Shown in pieces: positions 10,586-20,312 of a DNA stretch of 64,000 nucleotides. The notes beneath the pieces are model-generated. The model saw nothing but the letters and a program-made list of their open reading frames with translations, made no database searches and was not told where the DNA came from. Position 1 is the first letter of the stretch, and every line of letters begins with the position of its first letter. The stretch is from contig CM043952.1 in NCBI GenBank assembly GCA_014529385.2, positions 62,611,119 to 62,675,118 of the forward strand, in the 5' to 3' direction. The translations under genes and the position numbers were made by a program. This stretch comes from Adiantum capillus-veneris (taxonomy: Eukaryota > Streptophyta > Polypodiopsida > Polypodiales > Pteridaceae).

Positions 10586-11224
10586 GTGGAGAGGTTTTGT
10601 CGTGCTGCAGAGATGGTTGTTCATCGACGTATTGTAGTACTCCATCATGGAGCCTATGATCATTTTGAGAGTTTTGGCGGTCCCATTGAGGTGATACACT
10701 TGCTTTGTATTAATACTCCAATGATTTATGTTGTTGCTTTCTCTAATCATGCCTCTTTTGTTACAGTGTCTTTGCTCTGTGCTATTTATGGTTCATCGAG
10801 TAGGTATCCGTCCACCGTGCTTCATAGCAGAGAGCACAGTCCTATTTTCTTGCCTTGGTATGCAGTCATCGGATTCTTTATGATGCATCATGTTCTGGAT
10901 CTCTCTCAAGCCAGATCATCTTTAGACGAGCCATGGCGAGCTGGATTGCAATGGAGCCATTCTTTTGTTGCATGCTTTATGGAGCTCCTTTGTCGGAGTG
11001 GAGGTATTTTCTTGGAGCTTGGATCTGGTACAACCCCTGCACTGGCAGCTTGTGTGGGATCAGGACGGACATGTGTTGCGCTCGACATTGATGAGCCATT
11101 GATTTCAGGATATGTGCTACCATTACTCCATCGTAGAAAGCGGAGCATAGAGGACCCCTCCACCTCCTTAGATATTGATGATGAGGGTGATATGCCATCG
11201 CGTGTCAATCCCTTTGATGACTAG
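10586..11224 (+). CDS. methyltransferase-like gene, C-terminal exons with SAM-binding motif
   Basis: Open frame with two exons probably separated near 10700-10767 (an acceptor TTACAG at 10762-10767). The first part includes ERFCRAAEMVVHRRIVVLHH. The second ends in GLQWSHSFVACFMELLCRSGGIFLELGSGTTPALAACVGSGRTCVALDIDE, read as two adjoining phrases: helix before motif X/I, and motif I (F-x-G-x-G-T-T) with the GR...x-D-I-D strand that binds SAM. In classical enzymes the loop is DPFaGSGTT; here it is LELGSGTT. The protein ends 42 residues later in an acidic tail, SRVNPFDD. Close spacing to the right TIR marks it as the last gene in the transposon. Confidence 0.65.
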   Translation: MERFCRAAEMVVHRRIVVLHHGAYDHFESFGGPIEVIHLLCINTPMIYVVAFSNHASFVTVSLLCAIYGSSSRYPSTVLHSREHSPIFLPWYAVIGFFMMHHVLDLSQARSSLDEPWRAGLQWSHSFVACFMELLCRSGGIFLELGSGTTPALAACVGSGRTCVALDIDEPLISGYVLPLLHRRKRSIEDPSTSLDIDDEGDMPSRVNPFDD

Positions 11225-11479
11225 TGAGACCCACGTCTTACTATGCCATTGACATTCCTTATGTTTTTTGTTATCCTTTTGATGCCAACATTGGTATTTA
11301 GTGTATATGGATATTGCTTCTATGTCTTGTTTAGTATTTTGCCTTGATGATGAATTTTCTTGTTGGTTGGAAGTTCCATGCCGATCTACATAGAGGAGAT
11401 GGCTTGGAGCATGGAAGCGGACATGCGATACGATTCTGAAATCTGTGAGACACGTCGGAGACAAAATGTCTATATCAAC

Positions 11480-12398
11480 GATGAGTGTGAGAATTGAGGG
11501 ATTTGTAGCATATGGTTCTTGTCATGTTTTGATGGAAACTTTTGAGTTGATGTTCTAATGTTTTGAGTCGTGGATTCACTCTTTGGAACAATTTTGTTAG
11601 AATTTCAATTTCAAATCCTCCTGTGAGGTGCCTTAAATGGCTAATGGGTTTGTTTTGAAATATTGATCCATGTACAAAGGAAGCTCTGTCCATTTTTTTT
11701 TCAAAAACTAGTATTATGTTTTTCTTTGTTTTCTTGTTAGGTCATATGCATTGACAATGCGTTGGAGGGGGAAAGTCTACATCGACAATGAATGTGACTA
11801 ATCATAAGAATTGAGAAATTTGTAGCATTGATGTTAGAATTGAAATTCATGTCTTGTTATTTTCATATAGTTCTTGTTACGTTTTGATGGAAATGTTTGA
11901 GTTGATGTTCCAATGTTTTGAGTCGTGGATGAGAAGTATTCACTCTTTGGAATAATTTGGTTAGAATTTCAATTTCAAATCCTCCTGTGAGGTGCCTTAA
12001 ATGGCTAATGGGTTTGTTTTGAAATATTGATCCATGTACAAAGGAAGCTCTGTCCATTTTTTTTCAAAAACTAGTATTATGTTTTTCTTTGTTTATTGAT
12101 GTTAGAATTGAAATTCATGTCTTGTTATTTTCATATGCTTCTTGTCATGTTTTGATGGAAACTTTTGAGTTGATGTTCTAATTTTTTGAGTCCTGGATGA
12201 GAAGTATTTACTCTTTGGAACAATTTTTGGTTAGAATTTCAAATGCTCATGTGTGGTTTCTTAAATGGCTATTGGTTTCTTTTTGAAATATTGATCCATG
12301 TACCAAGGAAACTATATCCATTTCTTATAAGAAACTAATATTATGTTTTGCATAGTTTTCTTGTTAGGCCATATGCATTGACAAGAACACCATCATAG
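11480..12398 (+). repeat. three diverged tandem repeats inside the right MULE end
   Basis: Copies begin near 11508, 11865 and 12132, each with the phrases GTTTTGATGGAAA, TTGAGTTGATGTTC, TTGAGTC and GATCCATGTAC. Unit lengths are unequal (about 357 and 267 bp) because of internal indels. No coding function is evident. Subterminal repeats are common in MULEs and may bind transposase. Confidence 0.75.
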
Positions 12399-12455
12399 AT
12401 ATTTGCTCGGGTTCTTGTATGCTCACTCACGCTTGCTCGGGCTATGGTAGAACTC
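12399..12455 (-). repeat. right terminal inverted repeat of the MULE
   Basis: Reverse complement begins GAGTTCTACC and ends GAGCAAATAT, mirroring 4983-5039 at 35 of 57 positions with no gaps. The element ends with CTC at 12453-12455. Confidence 0.75.
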
Positions 12456-12464
12456 TCCAAAGCA
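12456..12464. repeat. 9-bp target-site duplication, right copy (MULE)
   Basis: TCCAAAGCA, one mismatch from the left copy at 4974-4982. Confidence 0.8.
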
Positions 12465-13585
12465 CACCTTCTCATATATACTCCTTTAGGAACAATCTTT
12501 GGAGAGTAGGGTAAATTGTTTTCTCTTCCATCCTTAAGGTTTTATACCAATCCCCAGCCTTTTCACTCAAAGTTAGGCTTAAGGCATTGCTCTTATGTAA
12601 TTCGTTGTGTTCTTGTAGGGAATTGCATATTTGTTCAAATACTTCAATATGCTTTCTAGCATCCCCGTCCCCATTGTATTTTTGTGTGAGCTTGGCCACT
12701 TGTACTGCCTTAGTTCTAGGCTCTCTATAAGGCGTGTTACACATATTTTCAGCAATAGATCGACCAATAGCTTGAGAAAATGTTTCCAAGTCACCCAAGT
12801 GAGCAGGTATAGTGGGGACATTTGCTCTCGAAACTGCATGTGGAATGGGGGTTGGCATCGGGTTCGGCATACGGGTGATCCTCGGGTCTCAAGTTGGGTA
12901 CGATGTTGTGCCATGTGGTGGCCCAAAGTTCATATGTGTGGCCCTAGGCATAACAGACATAGGATATGACATTTTAATACTAGCTGGTATGGCCCCACTA
13001 GAATGAGTACTTGGATAGGGTGGTTGTGGAATGTAGACTGTTGAAACAATCGGGGGTGTGGGAGCTACATGGGTATGAGGGCCATAGGTTCATATGATTG
13101 ATGTACACTTGTAGGTATTGTTGTGGGGATTGTGCTACTATGTAGCGGTGCTTTACTCACAAATGAGATCCAAGGTGTACTTTTTGGTGGGACATGCATA
13201 GTAGCCATAGATTCTTTGAGGGAAAGATGAGATAAATTTGGAAATGTGAAACTATTGCTTGTGGGTTCAGAGTAGGAGAAACAACATATGAAGGATCAAT
13301 GGGACTCACTAAACGAGTCTCTTAATAGGGTTGGTCGTTTGGCCTTTCCGTATTTAAGAATCTCATAGGACCTATCAAAGGAATGTTTATTCCGTGGAGT
13401 CTTGCCTCCCTAACTGAATGGCACCATGAATGATATCATAGATCATCCGTTGCCTCTCCTCTAAACTTTTGGCCCCAAACGTGGATTGTACCACCTCTAA
13501 CCACCCCACAGGGTATGTGTAGCCTATGTACAATTCGATCAAATCTCAGTTTGTAGGTCATAGTCCCAATTTTTTGTGAGAAATA
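12465..13585 (-). pseudogene. element D gag, middle part
   Basis: Minus-strand gag between the two insertions. The open part 12472-12870 encodes the core capsid helices: DARKHIEVFEQICNSLQEHN, SLTLSEKAGDWYKTL and LQRLFLKEYI. This is the classic retrotransposon-gag pattern that ends where the MULE TSD begins. Upstream, near 13585-13400, a broken frame encodes VGWLEVVQSTFGAKSLEERQ, an N-terminal gag segment. Several stops and frameshifts lie between. Continuation is at 4973 and below, and the N-terminus at 22856-23350. Confidence 0.8.
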
Positions 13586-13962
13586 TGTCATAATAATCAA
13601 TATCTAATTCTCCTAAATGATTTTCTCATGTTAAACTGATCATTTAATATGGGGAAGTGCCAGGGGAGAAAAAGCTAGAATATTGGTTAAGCTAGCAGAT
13701 CGGCCACAGTAGGGATCCAAAGGAGGGAAAATAGGGATCAAAAGGGGGGGCCATCTGCAAAAGAGCCATGTGCAACAATGGGCTAAAAAGACCCTAAGGT
13801 TCAGCCCATTAAGACTTCCAAAATGCTAAGGTTCCAAAATTCAAAGGTTGTGTCCAAAGGTCAACCATAGAGGAATTGGATGCTTTGTGTGTGTACAAAA
13901 AAGTCTTTACAACCCCTACTTAGGAGGGGGTGAGCCTTGCATGTAGGGGATGAGAGAGAAAG

Positions 13963-14088
<126 letters not shown>

Positions 14089-14156
14089 GCTCCCTTTACA
14101 CAAAGGGAATGAGGGATACATGTTAGCTCCCTAGCCGAGATGCCCACAAGGTGTAC

Positions 14157-14480
14157 CCAATTCCTATTGGATGGCCTTGGAGGTGGACCAATGAGAATTA
14201 GGCTAGAGTAAATCTAATTTAAAAACACTTAATAAAAGAACCAATGAGAATTAAGTCCTCTAGAAGACTATTGGACAGTCTCCCAAGGGGTCCAATGAGC
14301 ATTCAGCAGCCCAATGGCTTGCGTGATTCCTATTGGCCAGGAGGCAAAGGGGTCCAATGAGAGTTTAGCTGAATTATTAAATTAACTAAAGCTCTCACAA
14401 AAGGGGAAAGGGGGACACATGTCAGAAGGCTATCACTTATACTGCTTAATTACCATTGGATAGGCCTGGGGAGGTCCAAT
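14157..14480 (+). promoter_or_regulatory. cluster of eleven CCAAT boxes in the LTR
   Basis: CCAAT or its complement ATTGG occurs at 14157, 14166, 14188, 14241, 14270, 14292, 14311, 14332, 14354, 14455 and 14476. Many sit in a repeated GTCCAATGAG context. The cluster recurs in the 3' LTR and the solo LTR. CCAAT boxes are bound by NF-Y complexes in eukaryotes; a promoter/enhancer role in U3 is inferred from position. Confidence 0.6.
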
Positions 14481-14551
14481 GAGGGTAGAGCAAGAGAAAA
14501 TAGCAAGAGGGGTCGCCTAAAGGAGAGAGGGGCCTGATTTTTGCAAGGCAT

Positions 14552-14553
<2 letters not shown>

Positions 14554-14601
<48 letters not shown>
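14554..14601 (+). repeat. (AC)n microsatellite, LTR site 2
   Basis: About 48 bp here, against about 130 bp plus a duplicated second block in the 3' LTR (21942-22145) and about 10 bp in the solo LTR (37471-37480). Confidence 0.95.
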
Positions 14602-14604
<3 letters not shown>

Positions 14605-15300
14605 CTCACACAGTCTATGTGAGAAGCAAGAAAAAGACTATCTCTTCCCAAGCTTTAATGGAGAGCTCATCACCTACTCCAAGCTTGTGAGATAGAAGCC
14701 TACATCGACACACTCTTGGCATGTGGATTCAAATCCAACCAAGAGCCGCAACTCCAATGCATGCTCATCTCCTCTACCAAGCTAATTACTAAGCTAATCT
14801 ATGCTAATATGAGTGATTATGTGAGGAGATGTACATCTTTCTTGTAAGATACTCCTTCTTCCTCTCAATCTACTCTCATACCCTGCTAGCTCTCACCATA
14901 TTTGAAGGTGTGTGAGGTCTTGGGTCTGAGAACGGGGATAATTGATGTTGTGTTTGCTAAGTGATTTGCTTAGTGCATGAAGCTTTCATATTCATTGCAC
15001 TAGCTAGTCTTGAAGGAACACAAAGAATTGTATTGTACAATGTCTCTCTTGATGGGAGAAACCATAATACAAAGCCTTTTGGAGGGGGGACCAGCTCCAG
15101 GAAAATCCGGTCCTCAACTGTTGTCAATAGCTTAATTTCTCTCTCTTTTGAAAGTATTGTTTATGCTATCTAACTAGGTGTTATGCTTTTTGTTGCTATG
15201 TCTACCCAAGCACTCTTGTAATTCTCATTAGGAATCTATTCTAATGAAATGCCCACTATGTTCATGCTAATTTCCACTACACACAAGTTTTTACGGCATT

Positions 15301-15456
15301 AGAGCAAAAGGTTTCTCTTTTCTTGCTCAAGAAGGGAGGTCCTCAAGCTAGCTATAAATGGTTGGTATTATTACATTGGTATCAGAGCAAAAGGTTTCTC
15401 TTTTCTTGCTCAAGAAGGGAGGTCCTCAAGCTAGCTATAAATGGTTGGTATTATTA
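15301..15456 (+). repeat. 83-bp tandem duplication spanning the PBS region of C
   Basis: The segment beginning AGAGCAAAAGGTTTCTC occurs at 15301 and again at 15384, each about 72 bp long. Only the second is preceded by the complete ATTGGTATCAG. The first joins directly to the damaged LTR end. Confidence 0.85.
15377..15388 (+). promoter_or_regulatory. primer-binding site, initiator-Met tRNA type (C)
   Basis: TGGTATCAGAGC, complementary to the 3' end of plant initiator-Met tRNA, preceded by ATTACA as an LTR-like end. Confidence 0.9.
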
Positions 15457-15784
15457 ATTGCCTATGAGTAAGTAGAATAGGGATTTTTCAGCCTTCTAGT
15501 GCGCCTGCCTTCGTGCAGTTAACGGGGCATCACCCTAGAGAGCTATGGTCTTAATAGTGGAGTCCTACGGGGCTTGCCTACGGCTTAACCACTATTGAGC
15601 TATTAGAAGCTTGACAGGAGCCGATGTTGTTTGGTGTTGACTCTTCTATTCCTTGCAATTAATGGTATTTGAGCCACGGGTAAAGTAGCTTGAGTGCTTT
15701 TTCTAAAGGGGTAAAGAGGAGTAGCAACTAGGGCTTGAAGTGCCAAAGTACACCTAAAAAAGTTTACACCTAAAAGTTGTTAGA

Positions 15785-17209
15785 ATGACCGACAATAGTA
15801 AAGAGAGTGAAATTAATGTTGATAACTTTGATTTTGCTAATGAGCAAGCTACTAATGATGCTCTGATGCTTGTTAACTATCTTGTTTCTAGGCTTCAACA
15901 AGCCATGAGCAATTCATCTCTCCAAAGTGAAGTGCAACGGCAGCTCCGTGCTCACGGGATTCTCCAAGCTCACCACCATGATGAGAGAACACCTAGGAAG
16001 CCTCCTTGTGAGACTTCCAAAAGAGGTCTCTCTCCGATTCGGGAAGAAGAAGAGAATCCATATGAAGGGCTCAAAAATTTACTTCTTGATGATGCATCTC
16101 CTTCCCAAAGGAGAACTCAAGAGCCTCCACCGAAGGAACGAGAAAGAAGTGAGTCTCCCGCCACCTCGGTGGAGATGGCTCCACGAAGACGGCGGGCTAA
16201 ACGCTCTCCATCACCACCAAAGAGGAGAAGACCATCACACTCTTCTCCACACCATAATTCAAAGAGGGATGATAAAAAGCAAGAGAAGAAAAAGGCAAGA
16301 AAGAGGACACCCTCTTCTCCATCTTCTTCATCCTCTTCCTCTTATGAAAGTGATGGTGAAGATGCCGAAGATCAAGACAAGACAAAGGCGAGAAAGAGGT
16401 CACCCTCTTCTCCACCTTCTTCAAATTCTTCACCTTTTGAAGAAAGTGATGGTGCAACCGTTGAACCATCAAAAAGAAGAGGCCATAGGAAATCCTATGC
16501 CGCATGGAAGAGGTCGTCCAAGTTGAAGAAATTCAAAGAGGGAGGGAAGAGCATCTCTTTCCTTACCTATGATGGTACCTTTGGTGCTACGGACAAAGTC
16601 TTGGCCTTTATCCAGCAATTCGATGCGACGTTTGGAGATGAGGGCTTCACGGAGTCCTCTAAGCTATGCCATGTAGCTATGCACTTTCAAAAGTCCGCCA
16701 GACAATGGTGGTCTAGCCTACGAGCCAATGGTGAAGCTCCACGAACATGGAAGGCTTTAAGAGCTTCCATTATGAAGCAATTTTTGGCCACCGATGCCAA
16801 AGACAAAGTACTCACTGAATGGCGAAGCTTAAAGCTCTCTCCCAATGAATCCATCCACAAATATGTAGACAAGTTTTGGGACCTACAACTCAAAGCCACT
16901 ATCTTCAAAAGGTTGGATTTTGGAGAGCAAAAGCAACAATTTTGTGCGGGCTTAACCGAAGAAATGGCGGAGTATGTCAACTCCCAAAGACCAAATACCA
17001 TATCGGCGGTAATACACCACACTATGGTCGCCTCTCGAATCAATTTCCAAACGGGGGCAAAAAGAAATAATAAGCCCCCGGAAAAAAAGGGTTCCAATGA
17101 GCCTAAGGGGAAGGACAATGTCCAAAAGTCTCCTAAGGGCAACTCCAACAAAGCTAAAGAGAAGGGAGTTTACAAAGGTAAGAATAAACTCTCTCCTGAT
17201 GAGCTTTAG
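15785..17209 (+). CDS. chromovirus gag with SR-like basic/serine domain
   Basis: 474-codon frame. Residues about 131-255 form a low-complexity domain alternating basic blocks (RRRRAKRSPSPPKRRR) with serine runs and acidic patches. It resembles SR splicing-factor tails and is duplicated inside (KKARKRTPSS.. and KARKRSPSS..). The capsid-type gag domain follows (KSISFLTYDGTFGATDK, QWWSSLR, LKLSPNESIHKYV, EEMAEYVNS). The frame ends with TAG at 17207, just before the zinc knuckle, which continues in the same frame. The ATG at 15785 follows about 400 bp of leader. Confidence 0.85.
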   Translation: MTDNSKESEINVDNFDFANEQATNDALMLVNYLVSRLQQAMSNSSLQSEVQRQLRAHGILQAHHHDERTPRKPPCETSKRGLSPIREEEENPYEGLKNLLLDDASPSQRRTQEPPPKERERSESPATSVEMAPRRRRAKRSPSPPKRRRPSHSSPHHNSKRDDKKQEKKKARKRTPSSPSSSSSSSYESDGEDAEDQDKTKARKRSPSSPPSSNSSPFEESDGATVEPSKRRGHRKSYAAWKRSSKLKKFKEGGKSISFLTYDGTFGATDKVLAFIQQFDATFGDEGFTESSKLCHVAMHFQKSARQWWSSLRANGEAPRTWKALRASIMKQFLATDAKDKVLTEWRSLKLSPNESIHKYVDKFWDLQLKATIFKRLDFGEQKQQFCAGLTEEMAEYVNSQRPNTISAVIHHTMVASRINFQTGAKRNNKPPEKKGSNEPKGKDNVQKSPKGNSNKAKEKGVYKGKNKLSPDEL

Positions 17210-17914
17210 CGTTATCGTAAGGATAACCAGTGTTTCAAGTGCGGCGAACAAGGGCATGCGTACCGCGCTTGTCCCCAAAAGAACAACCGCCAAGATCCTC
17301 CTAGAGCTTCCTTGGTTGAAATCCAAGAGGAGGAGACTCACCAAACTCATCACAAAGGATCTCCTCTATGCCATGCTTGGGGAAAGGTAAGAGAACATGA
17401 TGCTTTTATTCTCTTTGACCCTGATTCTACTCACAATTTTATATCTATGGAGTTAGCCACCAAGCTAGGCATACAAGCTTACGAGATGGGAGATGTCCTA
17501 CCCGCAGACAGTGCTTTCAAGGGGCAAGAAGCTTCAGTCACTCCCTTAATCGGGAAATTGAGGCTTCATGTCCAAAGCTATGTGGACAAAGAGGACTTCT
17601 TTATCTCTCCTCTCAAGCATGAGGATGTAATCCTAGGGGCACCATGGTTTGACCGCCTGGCTGCCAATGTTAAATTTCCTGAAAGGAGAATCTCCTTTAA
17701 GTTCAGGGAAAAAGACATGTATATAGATGCTAAGGAAATGGGTAACACTATCCCCATTGTACATACACCAACTTTCAACAAGTCAATAAAGAGCTCTATT
17801 TCCGTGTACATGATTTTTGTTAAAGAATCTCAAAATGAACCTAATGCTTTAGCAAAAGAAAATAAAAGCAACCAAAAGGAATTAGAGTTATCCAATATTC
17901 TCAAGGGGGTTTAA
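17210..17914 (+). pseudogene. chromovirus zinc knuckle and protease (C)
   Basis: Same frame as gag after one TAG. It begins with CFKCGEQGHAYRACP, a CCHC zinc knuckle, then retropepsin. The active-site loop reads ILFDPDSTHNFIS: the catalytic Asp is present but the Gly of D(S/T)G is Asp. VILGAPWFDRL follows as the ILG segment. The frame ends KGV-stop at 17914. RT continues in another frame from about 17901 (SRGFKDVF), so a one-base indel lies in or near the GGGGG run at 17905-17909. The TAG may be C-to-T decay of a Gln codon; programmed readthrough cannot be excluded but the other stops argue against it. Confidence 0.85.
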
Positions 17915-19481
17915 AGATGTTTTTATTGACAACATCCCTTGTGAGCTACCTCCTAAACGAGGTAATGATGACCATGCAATTGAACTTTTTCCAGGAAGTT
18001 CATCGCCTAACAAACCTCCTTATAGAGTTTCTCAAGCTCAACAAGAGGAGATTCTGCGGCAAGTGCATGAGTTAGTTGAGAAGGGCATGGTTAGGCCTAG
18101 CTCATCTCCATTTTGCTCACCTGTGCTATTAGTTCAAAAGAAAGACGACACATATCGTATGTGTGTCGACTATAGAGCACTAAATAGGATCACTATCAAG
18201 AATAGGTTTCCCGTTCTACGGGTAGAAGACCTATTTGATAAGCTACAAGGATCGACCTACTTCAGTAGGATTGACCTAAAAAGTGGCTATCATCAAATAA
18301 GGATAGGTGATCAAGACATTGTAAAGACCGCATTTCGCACCACATTTGGTCTTTACGAATACATTGTCATGCCTTTTGGCTTGACCAATGCACCAGCCAC
18401 ATTCAACCGCTTGATGGAGAAGCTGTTCAGGCCTCATCGAACCTTCACTAGAGTGTTCTTTGATGATATTATCATCTACTCTAATTCATTAGACGAACAC
18501 AAGCAAAACCTCCAGGTAATATTTCAAGTTTTAAGAGAGAATAAACTTTATGTTAATCGAAAGAAAAGTGTATTTTTCTTGCAAGAGATTCAGTATTTAG
18601 GTCACATTATCTCTCAAGATGGCATCCAAATGGATCCATCAAAGTTAGAGGTAATAAAAGGATGGCCTAAACCAAGGAATCTTCATGAACTAAGAAGCTT
18701 TATAGGTATGTCTGCATACTATAGACGCTTCATAGAAAAGTTCTCACAAATTGCGGGACCATTACATGACCTAACAAAGAAAAGCGTTAGGTACACATGG
18801 TCTGCTAAGGAGAACAATGCTTTCGAAAATCTTAAAGAAAAGTTTATCTCTCTACCTGTGCTTACACTACCGGATCTCTCAAAACCATTTGAGGTCCAAT
18901 GTGATGCTTGTGGTGATTGCCTTGGAGCTGTTTTGCTCCAAGAAGGGCATGCCATAGGCTATGAGAGTCGAAGGCTCGACCCTGTTGAGCAAGCTCTAGG
19001 TATATATGAAAAGGAACTCCTTGCAGTTCTACATGCCTTAGACTCATGGAAGCACTATTTATTGGGGACTCCTTTCATTCTGCGAACGGATCACAAAAGT
19101 CTTAAGTATTTCATGACGCAGACCAAGCTCTCCAACAAACAAATGAGGTGGGCAAATTTCCTTTCGCAATTTCATTTTCATATTGCTCACATTGCTGGCA
19201 AGCATAATCAAGTAGCTGATGCACTCTCAAGACGGCTGAGAGTGAATGCGGTTTCCATAGCAACTCACAATGATCTATCTTCAATGATAGATGAGTATGC
19301 TATTGATACCGATTTTAGAGATGTGATTTCAGCCCTTGCATTAGGGAAGAAAGAAGAACCATTTACTTTACAAGATGGTTATCTTCTCTATGGAAATAGA
19401 CTATGTGTTACTAACTCACTACGTGAGAAAGTAATGTATGAATCTCATGCTCCACCTTATGCGGGGCATAGAGGGATTTAG
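17915..19481 (+). CDS. chromovirus reverse transcriptase and RNase H (C)
   Basis: Frame open from about 17901 to the TAG at 19479-19481; the first ATG is 18063. RT motifs in order: MVRPSSSPFCSPVLLVQKKD, RMCVDYRALN, SRIDLKSGYHQIRI, FGLTNAPATF, VFFDDIIIYS (catalytic Asp pair), FLQEIQYLGH, then RNase H with VQCDACGDCLGAVLLQ, YEKELLAVLHALDSW, RTDHKSLKYF and NQVADALSR. It would copy element RNA to cDNA in cytoplasmic particles. It runs into integrase at SHAPPYAGHRGI, where a TAG replaces a Gln codon. Confidence 0.95.
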
Positions 19482-20312
19482 TCTACCTTAAAGGGAATTG
19501 AAACATATTTCTAGTGGCCTACCATGAAAGTGAACATACAAGAGTATGTTTCTAAATGCGTGGTATGCCAAAAGACAAAATTTGATAGAGGGAAGCAACT
19601 TGGATTGCTTCAACTCTTGCCAATCCCTAATTCACCATGGGAGAGCATATCCATGGATTTTATCTTTGGATTCCCTAAGTCTATCCATGGGAATACGGGA
19701 ATATGGACGATAGTAGATAGGTTCAATAAACAAGCTCATTTTATACCTGTCAAAAAGACTATGAAAGCCCATCAAATGGCGACCCTCTTCATTTCACAAA
19801 TTTTCAAGTACCATGGCTTGCCAATGTCCATAGTGTCGTATAGAGATCCTAGAATGACCAGTAATTTCTAGAAGGGTCTCTTTGAGAATTTAGGGACAAG
19901 GCTAAACTTCTCTTCGGCCTATCATCCACAAACGGATGGCCAAAGTGAAATATCTAACCTAACAATTCTCAATCTACTAAAAGCCTATGTAATGGAAGTA
20001 GATCAAAGATCCCAATGGGAGAAGTACTTACCCTTAGTGGAGTATGCTTACAATAACACTGTACATACTTCCATGGGAAAATCACCTTTCAAGGTAATTG
20101 AGGGAAGATCAAAAAGTCCCTTGCTACTTAAGGTACATGGGAAGATCTTCACTGCAGATGAGTATAGCCGAGACCTACAAGAATCTTTTCAAAAGATTAA
20201 GGATGCTATCTCTATCTCACAGCAAAGACAAAAGGCTGCTTCTGACAAGCACAGAAGAGACCAAACCTTTAAAGAAAATGATTGGGTCTTATTAAAGTTT
20301 CCTAAGGCTTGA
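19482..20312 (+). pseudogene. chromovirus integrase (C)
   Basis: Same frame as RT, interrupted by TAG at 19513 (for Trp in YFWWP) and 19869 (for Trp), and ended by TGA at 20310 (for Arg in PKARLRH). The HHCC module starts in the RT frame (HAPPYAGH) and closes with CVVCQ. The catalytic core has SMDFIFGFP with the first Asp. The second catalytic Asp is lost: IVSYRDPRMTS has Tyr where SDRD is expected. The YHPQTDGQSE segment with Glu is present. Confidence 0.9.

Larger units (their letters stand above)
8448..11224 (+). pseudogene. beta-class DNA amino-methyltransferase-like gene carried by the MULE
   Basis: Rightward multi-exon gene. Likely introns with GT..AG ends are 8855-8944, 9166-9239, 9458-9581 and 9848-9919; splicing at 9165/9240 restores the frame (R-M-W-L-R-R). 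Early exons encode a charged segment (GLSDEYFKRKRREF) and a region of unknown fold (DPNLGTDWLARVLSLKWG). The exon starting at 9582 has a CITCHAFFG Cys pair. The C-terminal half has motif IV-like LDLPFG at 10339-10356 and then motif I-like FLELGSGTT at 11009-11035. That order (IV before I) is that of beta-class N4-cytosine/N6-adenine methyltransferases, which methylate exocyclic amino groups of DNA with SAM. In-frame stops occur in the 9240-9457 and 9582-9847 exons. Its role in the element is unknown. Confidence 0.65.
4983..12455. mobile_element. complete Mutator-like element carrying transposase and a methyltransferase-like gene
   Basis: A 7473-bp DNA transposon delimited by a 9-bp TSD (8/9 identical) and 57-bp imperfect terminal inverted repeats. 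Inside are two divergent transcription units: a MuDR/MULE transposase with SWIM zinc finger reading left (5353-8345) and a multi-exon beta-class DNA amino-methyltransferase-like gene reading right (8448-11224). Diverged tandem repeats (11480-12398) lie inside the right TIR. Because the insertion site is independently fixed by the split gag of element D, the methyltransferase-like gene is certainly between the ends and not a host gene. Both genes carry stops, so this copy looks inactive. Confidence 0.85.

Noticed and set aside
8448-11224. Methyltransferase-like gene as a host gene
   Set aside because: It lies between the MULE's TIRs and TSD, inside a gag that continues on both sides.
14961-15173. 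70-codon open frame found in all three C-family LTRs
   Set aside because: The LTRs are near-identical DNA, so shared openness is expected; no ATG in a good context and no known domain.
17207-17209. Programmed stop readthrough between gag and pol in C
   Set aside because: Four more stops of the same substitution type and a frameshift in the same element make decay the simpler explanation.
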